32,163 nucleotides of DNA from an uncultured Verrucomicrobiota bacterium (GTDB lineage Bacteria; Verrucomicrobiota; Kiritimatiellia; RFP12; UBA3636), in assembly GCA_949285835.1 (NCBI GenBank), contig CASEAR010000121.1, positions 1 to 32,163 of the forward strand, read 5' to 3'. The notes below the pieces were generated by a model. The model worked only from the letters and a program-made list of their open reading frames with translations, had not been told where the DNA came from and did no database searches. Shown here in pieces: positions 1 to 8,258 of this stretch. The position numbers were made by a program, and so were the translations under genes. The stretch's first letter is position 1; the number at the start of each line of letters is the position of its first letter.

Positions 1-2
1 CG

Positions 3-614
3 CACAGCCGTGCTTCGGTGTGGATGCGCCTTCGCGGCGGCGGTGTGAGAGCCGCCGCTGAGCGGCTTGAGCGCACCGGTGCGCATGAGGTGTATTCTTC
101 TGATTTCGAGATAAACGGCGGACGCGGCGTCATTTCGGTATACGGGTTTGCTCCGGGGGCATCGTGGCGCGCGGCGGCGTCCGCACTCGGTGTACAGGCC
201 GGTGCGGGCGGGGCAGCTGCGGCACTCCCGGATGATCCGGGCACGTATCTGGTGGCGTCCGGCGGCGCGCCGGGGAGCGGCGGTTTTGCCGTATTGACGG
301 ATGCGGCGGACGGCGGAGGCTCTGCGGAATGGCCGTTTGACGATTTTTCCATGCCGCCGGGCATGACGCCGGGCTTCACTGCTTCGGACTCCTGTACGGG
401 ATCCGTTGCGTGCATGGTCTATACGGACGTGGAGCCCGACGCCGCCGTTTCTGCGGTGTCGGGTGCGGCGCGTACGGCGGGGTGGTCTGTTGTTTCGCCG
501 TCTGTGCCGTGCTCAACGTGCATTTTTCTCGGCAGGGGCGATGAGGTTCTCGTGATCAGTGCGTGCCGTCTGGCTTCGGGAGCCGGGACCGGTGTGCTTG
601 TAATGCGGTACTGA
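3..614 (+). CDS. Hypothetical protein, 5'-truncated by window edge
   Basis: The reading frame is open from the first complete codon at position 3 to a TGA at 612-614, so the gene probably begins outside the window. The in-frame GTG at 18 and ATG at 24 have no Shine-Dalgarno sequence in front of them. The visible part is about 200 residues, rich in Gly, Ala and Ser, with a few Cys residues and no membrane segment or motif I recognise. It ends 25 nt before lnt on the same strand and probably shares its transcript. I cannot assign a function. The strong third-position GC bias matches neighbouring genes, which supports real coding. Confidence 0.6.
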   Translation, partial: HSRASVWMRLRGGGVRAAAERLERTGAHEVYSSDFEINGGRGVISVYGFAPGASWRAAASALGVQAGAGGAAAALPDDPGTYLVASGGAPGSGGFAVLTDAADGGGSAEWPFDDFSMPPGMTPGFTASDSCTGSVACMVYTDVEPDAAVSAVSGAARTAGWSVVSPSVPCSTCIFLGRGDEVLVISACRLASGAGTGVLVMRY

Positions 615-639
615 CGGGCGGAGGGATTACGGAGTTCCA

Positions 640-2310
640 ATGAATTCGGAGGAAGAAAAAGAAGGAAGCGCCGGTTTCGGGCACGGCAGGAGTCGGCTGA
701 ACGGTGTGCTGCTGTACGCTGCTGCGGTGGGCAGTGGAGCCGTGCTGTCACTGGCGTTTCCGCCGTGTGCAGAGGCGGGGGCGGCATGGTTTGCAGTGGC
801 TCCGCTTATGGTCATGTGCGGGGTATCGGGGTTTAAGAGGGCCTTTCGCCTTGGGTTCGTCTTCGGACTTGGTTTCTGGATTCCGTCGCTGATGTGGATG
901 GGGCGGCTCTCGGAAAACGGAGGGCCGGCCGCGCTGGTTTTCCTCGGCGTGATCGGGCTGTCCGCATGGTGTTCCGTTTTTACCGGGCTGTTCGGATGCC
1001 TGGAGTCCGGGGTGTGGAGGTTCTGGCCTCGCAAAGAGGGAGGTCTGCGAGATGTGGCGTGCGCCGTGATTTCCGCAGTGTTCTGGTGCGGGCTGGAGTA
1101 TTTGCGGTCGGTTCTGTTTACCGGATTCGGGTGGAATTGCATCGGGGCGTCCCAGTTCGAAAATCTCCCTTTGATGCAGCTCGCATGTGCGGGAGGAGTT
1201 TATGCGGTATCTTTTCCTGTCGCTCTGATGAATGCGGCGGTCGCGGGCACGTCGGTACGTCTGTGGAGGAAACTTCGTACCGGGGGCGTCCGGGGGCGCG
1301 GCTTCAATGCGGATCTCACGGTCGCGCTTGTTCTGCTGCTTGTGTGTCTGGCATGGGGTTTTCGCAATGTTTCACGAATGCGGGCGGAGGATGCGGGCAG
1401 CGATTCATTTGTGCGGATTGCGGTTGTGGATCCTTCCGGATCATGCTCCATTGAAGGACTCGATATTTCCGAATGGATTAAAAACTACGAGGACATGGAG
1501 GACAAGTCGCGCACAGCCGGACTGTTCAAACCGGATTTGACGGTTTGGCCCGAAACCTCGCTGTTCTATGCGATGCCGGATGCCGAACTGGCCGCTGCCA
1601 CGTGCGGATTCGCGGCGGAGATCGGATCTCCGATACTTGCTGGAACGACGGAGCTGGCCGCAAACGGAAGTGAAAATGGGATGTTTCTCTGCTACAATTC
1701 ATCGTTTCTGTTCCAGACGAACGGTGTCGTATCCGTCGCGTACAGGAAGCGGCATCTTGTGCCGTTCGGGGAGTACATCCCGCTGGACAAGGTGTTCAGG
1801 GGGCTGTCGAAGCTGATGCCCGGCGGATACAGCTGCGTCTCCGGCGGGACGGCATCCACGTTTACATTTGCGGGCGGTGTTTTGGGAGCCGTGCTGATAT
1901 GTTTTGAGGACACGTTTCCCAATCTGGCCCGTGACTCCGTGCGGGCGGGGGCGCAGATTCTATTTTCCCAGAGCAACGACGCCTGGTTCTGGGGCTCATC
2001 CGAGCCTGCTGTTCACCATGTTAACGCGGTGATGAGGGCGGTTGAGACCGGTACGCCGCTTGTCAGGTGCTCAAACAAAGGGATTTCGGCGGTCGTGCTT
2101 CCGTGGGGAGAGACGCGCGGCGCGATAGAGGGCGGGTTCTTTGCGCAGACGGTTTCTCCGCGTCCCGTGGACTCGCAGCCGACTCCGTATGTTAAATTCG
2201 GCGACTGGATATTCGGCATTCCGGCGGCCGCCGCGGCTGTGGTTTTCGGATTGGCGGCCGCTGTGGCCGGGAAACGGCGGCGCAGAGTGGAGGATGCAGA
2301 TGAAGTCTGA
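640..2310 (+). CDS. lnt: Apolipoprotein N-acyltransferase
   Basis: Lnt transfers a third acyl chain from phospholipid to the N-terminal Cys of diacylated lipoproteins in the inner membrane, the last step of lipoprotein maturation in Gram-negative bacteria. The 556-residue protein has a multi-span hydrophobic N-terminal half (about residues 22-245) and a C-terminal nitrilase-fold domain (about 258-520). It closes with a further hydrophobic segment and a basic tail. The catalytic triad can be read as Glu305 in VWPETS, Lys370 in YRKRHLVPFGEY and Cys421 in LICFED. These align with E267, K335 and C387 of the E. coli enzyme from family knowledge. The ATG at 640 is preceded by GGAG at 631-634 with a 5-nt spacer. 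It overlaps the next gene by 11 nt. Confidence 0.97.
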   Translation: MNSEEEKEGSAGFGHGRSRLNGVLLYAAAVGSGAVLSLAFPPCAEAGAAWFAVAPLMVMCGVSGFKRAFRLGFVFGLGFWIPSLMWMGRLSENGGPAALVFLGVIGLSAWCSVFTGLFGCLESGVWRFWPRKEGGLRDVACAVISAVFWCGLEYLRSVLFTGFGWNCIGASQFENLPLMQLACAGGVYAVSFPVALMNAAVAGTSVRLWRKLRTGGVRGRGFNADLTVALVLLLVCLAWGFRNVSRMRAEDAGSDSFVRIAVVDPSGSCSIEGLDISEWIKNYEDMEDKSRTAGLFKPDLTVWPETSLFYAMPDAELAAATCGFAAEIGSPILAGTTELAANGSENGMFLCYNSSFLFQTNGVVSVAYRKRHLVPFGEYIPLDKVFRGLSKLMPGGYSCVSGGTASTFTFAGGVLGAVLICFEDTFPNLARDSVRAGAQILFSQSNDAWFWGSSEPAVHHVNAVMRAVETGTPLVRCSNKGISAVVLPWGETRGAIEGGFFAQTVSPRPVDSQPTPYVKFGDWIFGIPAAAAAVVFGLAAAVAGKRRRRVEDADEV

Positions 2311-3793
2311 CGGGAAACGTTCTTTTCTATCAGCCGCGGCAAGCCGCGTCTCTGAAGTTCTTTCCAATGCAAGGACAGCTGTTTACGATTTCTTCACGGT
2401 CAAAATGTGGAGTACAGAACTGCACAAAATGAACGGCTTGCGCAAGCGGGCGGTCAAAGTTGTGCGGGTAATGGCGCTTGTGTTTGTGGGATTTCAGAAA
2501 GACGAGTGTTCTCTTCATGCATCGTCGCTGACTTTTATTTCAATGCTTTCGCTCGTACCTGTTTTGGCGCTGGGGCTGTCGCTTGCGAGGGTGTCGGGGT
2601 ACTCCGAAACAATGCGTACGGAGGCAAAAGCGTTTGTGAGGGACATGGTCGCGGATGTGTCTGTTCCCGCTGCGGCTGGAGATGCGGAGCGGACTGCGGT
2701 TCAAGCCCCCCCCGCGGGGGTAATAACCGTCGAGAGGGTTGAGAAGCTCATCGATACTGTATTTGACAGGATCAATTCGTTTAACTACGGAGCGCTTGGC
2801 GGATTGGGCCTTATATTCCTGTTCTGGACGGTGATAGAGATGATAGGCAAGGTGGAATCCACTTTCAACAAAGTTTGGGGGGTGGATGAGGACAGGCCGC
2901 TTTTTCGAAAATTTACCGATTATCTGTGCGTGATAATTATCGTGCCTACGCTTGTGTTTGCTGCGGCTTCGATCCCGGTTGTGAATGTGCTCAGGACGCA
3001 TGTGGCGTCTTTCGGCAACGATCTGCTTATCTCGCGCCTGATGGGGGTTAACGTTTTCAGGGCCGCGTGGTCTTTGCTGCTGTTCAGTCTGGCTTTTTGC
3101 TTTCTTTTGAGGTTTACACCCAATACGCGCGTCAAATTTTCTGCCGGCATGTACGGTGGATTTATTACCGCGATCGGGTTTGCCGTGTGGATGAAGATAT
3201 GTATGGCGGCGCAGATCGGCGTGGCGAAGTACAGCGCGTTTTTCGGGAGTTTCGCATTGCTTCCGATAATGCTTTTCTGGGTGTACATAAGCTGGCAGAT
3301 ACTTCTGGTCGGTGCAGAGGTCTCATATGCGGTGCAGAACGCCGATTCCTACGGAAGGGAATCCGGATGGAGCAATGCCAGCATGAGATCCCGCGTGATG
3401 CTTGCGGTGGCGATGCTTCACGAGCTTTCAAATATGATTTCACGGGGACAGGGGATTCTCGACTTATCGGAGTTTAATCGCAAATATGGAATTTCGTTCA
3501 GGCTTTTGCGTTCGGTAGCCGCGGATCTGGTTTCGGCAGGAATTGTGGTGGAAGCTGCGCAGCGCCCCGACTGCTTTGCCGCCTGCAGAAATGTGGGAGA
3601 TATGCGTGTGAGCGATGTGGCGGGGATTTTTATGGAGCACGGAACTGGTCCGGAAGCCCTCGGAATACATTCTCTGCCGACGTCCTCGGCGGTTGGGGAT
3701 GCCGCGGATTGCGGAAATGTTGGAGTTCTGGGGAGAAGAATTGCGGATATTCCGGAGAATGCACGGAGCTGTGCGGAGGCGGCAGATGCGTGA
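2300..3793 (+). CDS. YihY/BrkB-family inner-membrane protein
   Basis: This is a YihY/virulence-factor-BrkB family membrane protein, often misnamed ribonuclease BN; its biochemical role is not established. The family core is seen from the region with ECSLHASSLTFISMLSLVP, followed by about six membrane helices. A long extracytoplasmic loop after helix 1 carries an Ala/Pro stretch. The last 120 or so residues look like a cytoplasmic winged-helix-like tail (LSEFNRKYGISFRLLRSVAADLV), as in other family members. The frame is open further upstream inside lnt, but ATG 2300 has GGAGG at 2289-2293 with a 6-nt spacer, giving 497 residues. It overlaps lnt by 11 nt and the 3D-domain gene by 8 nt, so translation is probably coupled. 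A C8 tract at 2706-2713 lies inside the gene. Confidence 0.92.
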   Translation: MKSDGKRSFLSAAASRVSEVLSNARTAVYDFFTVKMWSTELHKMNGLRKRAVKVVRVMALVFVGFQKDECSLHASSLTFISMLSLVPVLALGLSLARVSGYSETMRTEAKAFVRDMVADVSVPAAAGDAERTAVQAPPAGVITVERVEKLIDTVFDRINSFNYGALGGLGLIFLFWTVIEMIGKVESTFNKVWGVDEDRPLFRKFTDYLCVIIIVPTLVFAAASIPVVNVLRTHVASFGNDLLISRLMGVNVFRAAWSLLLFSLAFCFLLRFTPNTRVKFSAGMYGGFITAIGFAVWMKICMAAQIGVAKYSAFFGSFALLPIMLFWVYISWQILLVGAEVSYAVQNADSYGRESGWSNASMRSRVMLAVAMLHELSNMISRGQGILDLSEFNRKYGISFRLLRSVAADLVSAGIVVEAAQRPDCFAACRNVGDMRVSDVAGIFMEHGTGPEALGIHSLPTSSAVGDAADCGNVGVLGRRIADIPENARSCAEAADA

Positions 3794-4313
3794 AGGCATA
3801 ACATTTCTCGGTATGGCGGCAGCCGTGAAGGCTTTCCTCGGGAAAGTTTTTACGGTTCTGGTGATTGTGTCCGTAATCCCGGCATTTTTTTTTCTGGAGG
3901 GCTGCAGGACTATTTCAATAAAGCCCGAGCGGAACGCTAGAGTCTCAGTTCGCACTTTTATAGCTACCGGGTATGACAACGGTCCGAAGTCGTGCGGATG
4001 GAAACGCAACTGGCTCGGGCAGCCGGTTTACGCGTACGGCCCAAATAAGGGCAAGCCCAAAGCTGTTGGAATCACCGCCAGCGGGAGGAGGGCAAAAAAA
4101 GGTACCATAGCCGCAGATACCCGATATTATCCGTTCGGCACGGTTATGTACGTTCCTGGATATGGTTACGGACGCGTGGAGGATACAGGCGGAGCCATCA
4201 AGGGGGCGGACAGGATAGACTTGTGGTTCCCGTCGGAAAATGAAGCCTTGAATTGGGGAAAACGCAAAATCAGTGTAAAAGTATGGATACCGGAAAAGAA
4301 GCGGCAGAAATGA
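3786..4313 (+). CDS. 3D-domain (MltA C-terminal-like) probable lipoprotein
   Basis: The 175-residue protein has a hydrophobic N-terminal segment ending in FFFLEGC, with Cys40 as a possible lipidation site. The Glu at -2 is unusual for a lipobox, so a plain signal anchor is also possible. The rest matches the 3D domain, named for three conserved Asp. They are read here as Asp111 (IAADTRYYPFGT), Asp132 (RVEDTGGAIKG) and Asp144 (DRIDLWF). In MltA and related enzymes this fold is linked to peptidoglycan cleavage, so a cell-wall role in the envelope is inferred. ATG 3786 has GGAGG at 3775-3779 with a 6-nt spacer. It overlaps the YihY gene by 8 nt and the downstream gene by the ATGA tetranucleotide. 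Confidence 0.9.
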   Translation: MREGITFLGMAAAVKAFLGKVFTVLVIVSVIPAFFFLEGCRTISIKPERNARVSVRTFIATGYDNGPKSCGWKRNWLGQPVYAYGPNKGKPKAVGITASGRRAKKGTIAADTRYYPFGTVMYVPGYGYGRVEDTGGAIKGADRIDLWFPSENEALNWGKRKISVKVWIPEKKRQK

Positions 4314-5398
4314 CAGACTGGGCCGTGAAGCGCAGCCATATGCTGCTTGAATATGCCGGGAGCAGATACCCGCGCGGGGAGTGCCCTGCAATTTATGCAC
4401 AGACAGACGAATGGATTCAAACGTCTCCACTTCGCGGATGCCGTGTTCTTGACGCAACTCCGGTGTTTTTCAATACGCTGATGAAACATGCGGCTCTGCT
4501 TGCGGGAGGCGCTTCGCTTACGGTGGAGTATGGAGGAATGCCGTTCGATCCGGAGGCCGTCAGCGTCCTGCGGGATGCCGGCGTGCGCACCGTGTCCCCG
4601 AAGGAAGCCGCGGATATGGATTTTGACGCGGTACTGGATTGCGGCGGAATAAACGCTTCGGTCCGCTCACGTTACGGTTATGCTGAGCTTACCCGTTCCG
4701 GCGTATACAAATATGCCGGACACAGATGTCCGGTCATTCTTGTCGACTCCGGCGTGATAAAGACGATAGAGACGGGACTTGGGACGGGGGACGGCTTCGT
4801 CAGGGCTCTGCGTGAGATTGGTCTCGGAGACCTGTCAGGCAGGAATATCGTTGTTTTCGGGTGCGGGAAGGTTGGTCGCGGAGTGGCTGTGCGCTGCATA
4901 ATGGAAAATGCGGGACATGTTACCGTCGTCGATGATATGCGCAGTATAAAGCCTCCCGCGGGTGCGCATCTAATCGACATGCGCGACGCTGAGGGCATAT
5001 CGGACGCTCTCCGCGGGGCGTGGTGTGCTGTTGCCGCCACGGGAATACGTTGCGCACTGGAGCGCAACGTGAATATCCGGGAACTTGCGGACTCCGGCAT
5101 CCTGGTGGCAAATATGGGTGTGGAGGATGAATTCGGTCCGGATATGCCTGCGGAGAGGGTGCTGAACGGCAAATCACCGCTGAACTTTATCCTTCGGGAA
5201 CCTACGCGTATGAGATACATAGACCCCACGATGGCCCTTGATAATTTCGCTGCCGTGAAATTGTGTTCCGGCGGATGTGTCGAGGGGGTGAGTCTGCCGG
5301 ATCCGGATCTGGAACAGCGCATCCTTGAGAATGTCCGCAGCGGCGCTGTGGGTCCGGAATTGGAGCGTTTCGGTCGTGCTCTGGGATTCGCGGAATAG
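4310..5398 (+). CDS. S-adenosylhomocysteine hydrolase-like NAD-binding protein
   Basis: The protein of 362 residues resembles S-adenosyl-L-homocysteine hydrolase but is shorter (canonical enzymes are about 430 or more) and divergent. A Rossmann glycine motif GCGKVGRG lies at residues 184-191 and an acidic residue, Asp208, follows at the end of the second strand (VTVVDD), typical for NAD binding. Before it, VDSGVIKTIETGLGTGDG (Asp146, Lys151) recalls the NDSVTK...YGTG segment of true SAHases. I do not see the usual GCNPxSTQDD segment or the C-terminal NLxxxxGHPSxVM block, so SAH hydrolysis is doubtful. ATG 4310 overlaps the stop of the preceding gene by 4 nt (ATGA); a longer start at 4283 is less likely. 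Function is unknown; a related redox step on another substrate is possible. Confidence 0.75.
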   Translation: MTDWAVKRSHMLLEYAGSRYPRGECPAIYAQTDEWIQTSPLRGCRVLDATPVFFNTLMKHAALLAGGASLTVEYGGMPFDPEAVSVLRDAGVRTVSPKEAADMDFDAVLDCGGINASVRSRYGYAELTRSGVYKYAGHRCPVILVDSGVIKTIETGLGTGDGFVRALREIGLGDLSGRNIVVFGCGKVGRGVAVRCIMENAGHVTVVDDMRSIKPPAGAHLIDMRDAEGISDALRGAWCAVAATGIRCALERNVNIRELADSGILVANMGVEDEFGPDMPAERVLNGKSPLNFILREPTRMRYIDPTMALDNFAAVKLCSGGCVEGVSLPDPDLEQRILENVRSGAVGPELERFGRALGFAE

Positions 5399-5410
5399 GC
5401 GTCGCTGTCT

Positions 5411-5426
5411 AACGCGGTCGCGTTTT
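5411..5426 (+). terminator. Weak stem-loop terminator candidate
   Basis: Thirteen bases after the stop of the SAHase-like gene, AACGC pairs with GCGTT around a GGTC loop and runs into four T residues. The stem is only 5 bp and part of the T run lies in the stem, so this is a weak candidate for the end of the lnt-YihY-3D-SAHase-like transcript. Confidence 0.3.
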
Positions 5427-5723
5427 CGGATCTCTGAACTGATTCGCGTGTCCATGGGATTGAGCGGAGCGTTTTTTCCCCTGAGAGTTTCACGGTTTGC
5501 AGTTTTCAGCACATCCGGCCCGCCGGAATACAGGTTCGTTTACGTTCGGTGGCCTTTGCTTTGCGCCGGCTTCCGTAATTGATGACGGCGTGGCGTTGCG
5601 CAATATCCGATGACTCCGCAGCCGCTGATGCGCAGATTTGCCTTCTTAGGAGACTATTAAGCATTTCAATCTTTCCAGAGCATCATCGCCCGAATTAACG
5701 TACCTGCGGCGCCCGCGTGCGTT

Positions 5724-5738
5724 GTGTGAATTCGGAAC
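5724..5738. repeat. 15-bp direct repeat, copy 1
   Basis: The 15-mer GTGTGAATTCGGAAC is repeated with one mismatch at 5793-5807, offset by 69 bp. The core contains the palindrome GAATTC. Whether it is a protein-binding site or chance is unknown. Confidence 0.4.
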
Positions 5739-5792
5739 CCGATCTTGTCAAGATTAAGACGGATATTTGAATCCGCAATGACTGTGCGCGCC

Positions 5793-5807
5793 GTGTGAAT
5801 TCAGAAC
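5793..5807. repeat. 15-bp direct repeat, copy 2
   Basis: GTGTGAATTCAGAAC, one mismatch from the copy at 5724-5738. Both copies lie in the non-coding interval upstream of the discoidin-protein promoter. Confidence 0.4.
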
Positions 5808-6143
5808 TGCGGCAACGAAATGGGTGGCCCGGATCATTTCGAAGCAATTAGTTCCAGCATTCAATTTGCTGCTGTTCCGAGCGCAAGGCGCTGCTGCTGC
5901 GTACGAGAAAATTCCGGGTATCCGCCATGATGTTTCGTTCCATGATTCGGGCGTTGTCCGGTTTTTACGCTTTCGAAACATTATTTATTTACTCTTGTGC
6001 CTTCAATGAGGGTTGCGGTGTGCCGTCTGTTTTGAATTCTTCTGCCCATTGCGTTTTGTCTTTGAAGGTATGACCTATGCATTATGCAGACATCAAATTC
6101 TTCCGTTCTTGCCGATTTTTCCGGTGTTGTGTGGTATATCGGC

Positions 6144-6172
6144 TTGACGTTCCTCCGTATGCTGGATAGAAT
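6144..6172 (+). promoter_or_regulatory. Sigma-70-type promoter of the discoidin gene
   Basis: TTGACG at 6144-6149 and TAGAAT at 6167-6172 are separated by exactly 17 bp, and each matches the consensus at five of six positions. Transcription would begin near 6179, about 37 nt before ATG 6216. This argues against the upstream in-frame ATG at 6084, which would precede the promoter. Confidence 0.75.
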
Positions 6173-6215
6173 AAAAAGTTCATCGCGCGGGGATCCGGCG
6201 GTGCAAGGGGGACTG

Positions 6216-7982
6216 ATGAGAGACGGATTATTTGCATGTGGAGCTGTTTTTTTATCGTTGGCTGCCGGCGCTGTTATTTTAACACAAACTTCGGCACGGT
6301 GTGACGACTACTGGCAGATTGACCTTACGGAGCCCGGCGGAAATATTACATACAACGATTGTCTCAGCGGGTATATGGGCTCGAATGCCTTCGATAACGG
6401 TCCGGTGGGAAATTCTTCCAGATGGCTTTCCACGCGGATTACGGACGCTTGGGTGTGCTACGAGTTCGAGGAGCCTGCAACGGTCTGCAGTTATGCCGTT
6501 ACCGGGTTCCCATCTGATAACAACGGACTTGCTCGGGATCCCAGAGCCTGGGTTGTTGAGGCGCTGTCTGATTCCGGAGAATGGACTGTTCTCGATACGC
6601 AGACTAACCAGACAGACTGGAACGCTGTTGAGAAACGCGTATTCCAGTTCGCCAATAGAACAGCTTTCAAGACGTACCGTTTCAGGATTACGGAAAATAA
6701 CGGAGCAACCGACTATACAGGGTGCGTTGAATTGGAATTCTACTCCACTACCGTCGGACGTTTTGACTCGACCGGTGCAGATGGGAACATTTCGTTCAGC
6801 GACAGCCTGATAGATTACCCGGGAACAAAGGCTTTTGACGACGGGTTGCTGGCGTCCGAATCAAGATGGCTGGCCAGCGTTCCTTCGAATGCCTGGATCC
6901 GTTATGACTTTAACGGGCCCGTTGTTGTGTTGGGGTACTCGGTTACCGGCCTGCTGTCGGATAATATGGGTCCTGAACGAAATCCCAAGTCCTGGCTGCT
7001 TGAGGGATCGCGTGATGGGGACATATGGGAGACGCTGGACATCCGTACAGACCAGACGGATTGGAATTCTGCAGAGAAGCGCGTATTCAGAATTGAAAAT
7101 GACCGTTCTTTCTCAGCGTACCGTCTTACCATAACAGAAAACAACGGAGCGAGCGACTATACCGGTTGTCTGGAGATCGAGCTGTACACAGATCCATTGT
7201 TTTCTGGTGTTCCTTGTGTGAAGATGATCACGAGTGATTCGTCATTCCCCGAGTCGGGCAGCGTGAGTCTCGATGCGACACTGTTGAGCGGAGATTCTGC
7301 AGTTTTAACTTTCATGTGGGGAACTTCGCCGGATGAGATGAATGAGTCGGTGTCCGTTCGTTCGATCGCTCCTGAAATTTCTCATGTGGATATTACCGAC
7401 CTGCCGATGGGCAAAACATACTACTGGACAGTATTTGCGCAGAATGACTACGGAGTTGGATCCGCGGATGAAGTAAGGCCATTCCTGCCGTCCACCGGCG
7501 AGGATTTAACCAGTCCTGACGGTGGAATTATCTCGGGAACACCCGGGCACAGTGATTTCCCTCCGAAGAACGTGTTCGACGACGGAGGAAAGACTTCGAG
7601 CTCCAGATGGCTGTCAGATGCCTCTGCATTGCCTGATGTATGGGTTCAATACGAGTTTATGGGCGGAGCTCGCATAGTGATGGCATATTCCATAACGTGT
7701 CTTGGTTCAAACAATTTCGACCGCAGGTCTCCCAAGTCGTGGACGCTGTCCGGATCAAATAACGGGACAGACTGGACCGTGCTTGACACGCGTACGGAAC
7801 AGAGCTCGTGGCTTACTGAGTATGAAGTCCGGACGTATGCCGTGGATAACCGCAAAGCGTTCAGTATGTACAGACTGACGATTACTGCCAATGACGGAGC
7901 GACGGATTATGCGGGTATTTCGGAGTTGGAGCTGTTCGGCCGCGTGTCTGACTATGATATCACGGTTATAACATTCAGGTAA
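6216..7982 (+). CDS. Secreted protein with three F5/8-type C (discoidin-like) domains
   Basis: The 588-residue protein begins with a signal peptide (hydrophobic residues about 5-24, cleavage near TSA-RC). Three related beta-sandwich modules follow at about 41-176, 190-327 and 440-580. Each has the order SRWL, WV/IxYEF, DPRAWV or NPKSWL, W-VLDT, and ITENNGAxDYTGCxExEFY or a variant, which fits the F5/8 type C (discoidin, CBM32-like) fold used to bind glycans. Between modules 2 and 3 a fibronectin-III-like stretch contains GKTYYWTVFAQNDYG. No catalytic domain is visible, so it is probably a surface or secreted glycan-binding protein. ATG 6216 follows AGGGGG at 6206-6211, and the promoter just upstream supports this start. 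It stands alone, converging on the anti-sigma gene. Confidence 0.85.
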   Translation: MRDGLFACGAVFLSLAAGAVILTQTSARCDDYWQIDLTEPGGNITYNDCLSGYMGSNAFDNGPVGNSSRWLSTRITDAWVCYEFEEPATVCSYAVTGFPSDNNGLARDPRAWVVEALSDSGEWTVLDTQTNQTDWNAVEKRVFQFANRTAFKTYRFRITENNGATDYTGCVELEFYSTTVGRFDSTGADGNISFSDSLIDYPGTKAFDDGLLASESRWLASVPSNAWIRYDFNGPVVVLGYSVTGLLSDNMGPERNPKSWLLEGSRDGDIWETLDIRTDQTDWNSAEKRVFRIENDRSFSAYRLTITENNGASDYTGCLEIELYTDPLFSGVPCVKMITSDSSFPESGSVSLDATLLSGDSAVLTFMWGTSPDEMNESVSVRSIAPEISHVDITDLPMGKTYYWTVFAQNDYGVGSADEVRPFLPSTGEDLTSPDGGIISGTPGHSDFPPKNVFDDGGKTSSSRWLSDASALPDVWVQYEFMGGARIVMAYSITCLGSNNFDRRSPKSWTLSGSNNGTDWTVLDTRTEQSSWLTEYEVRTYAVDNRKAFSMYRLTITANDGATDYAGISELELFGRVSDYDITVITFR

Positions 7983-8153
7983 CGCGAGCCTGATACGGGA
8001 GGTCTGCCGATCATCGTGAATTGGCGGCTGTTTGGGCTGTGCCATGCAGACGGTATGCGTTGCTGCGGCATGATCCCATACGGCATTGACGGCGATCAGG
8101 CGTCAGGGCAGATTTTTCATTCCGCAAGTTCGCATTGCAGCGCAGGTACTGGT

Positions 8154-8173
8154 CGGCGTTTTGCAAAACGCCG
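8154..8173. repeat. Perfect 20-bp palindrome between convergent genes
   Basis: CGGCGTTTTG is followed immediately by its exact reverse complement, CAAAACGCCG. It lies in the 276-nt gap between the convergent discoidin and anti-sigma genes, which otherwise holds no gene I can support. It could form an RNA hairpin with a small loop and act as a bidirectional terminator, but no T run follows on either strand. A dimeric regulator site is the alternative. Confidence 0.6.
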
Positions 8174-8224
8174 GATGACGGATATCGGGAGGATTGCCTT
8201 CACGGCGGTGTTTTGCGGAAGGAT

Positions 8225-8241
8225 GCGGGTTAATCACCCGC
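8225..8241 (-). terminator. Stem-loop after the anti-sigma gene
   Basis: GCGGGT (8225-8230) pairs with ACCCGC (8236-8241) around a 5-nt loop, 17 nt beyond the stop of the anti-sigma-like gene on the minus strand. No T run follows, so if it ends transcription it is not a classical intrinsic terminator. Confidence 0.35.
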
Positions 8242-8258
8242 CTGGCCGCAGAATCTGT

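Larger units (their letters stand above)
5399..6143. other. Non-coding interval with short direct repeats
   Basis: About 745 nt separate the SAHase-like gene from the promoter of the discoidin gene. I find no reading frame here with a plausible start, Shine-Dalgarno sequence or recognisable product. It holds a weak terminator at 5411-5426 and a pair of 15-bp repeats at 5724 and 5793. From about 5960 it becomes AT-richer towards the promoter. Confidence 0.55.

Noticed and set aside
6084-6215. Upstream start of the discoidin gene at 6084
   Set aside because: A near-consensus promoter at 6144-6172 lies inside this extension, and the signal peptide begins at 6216.
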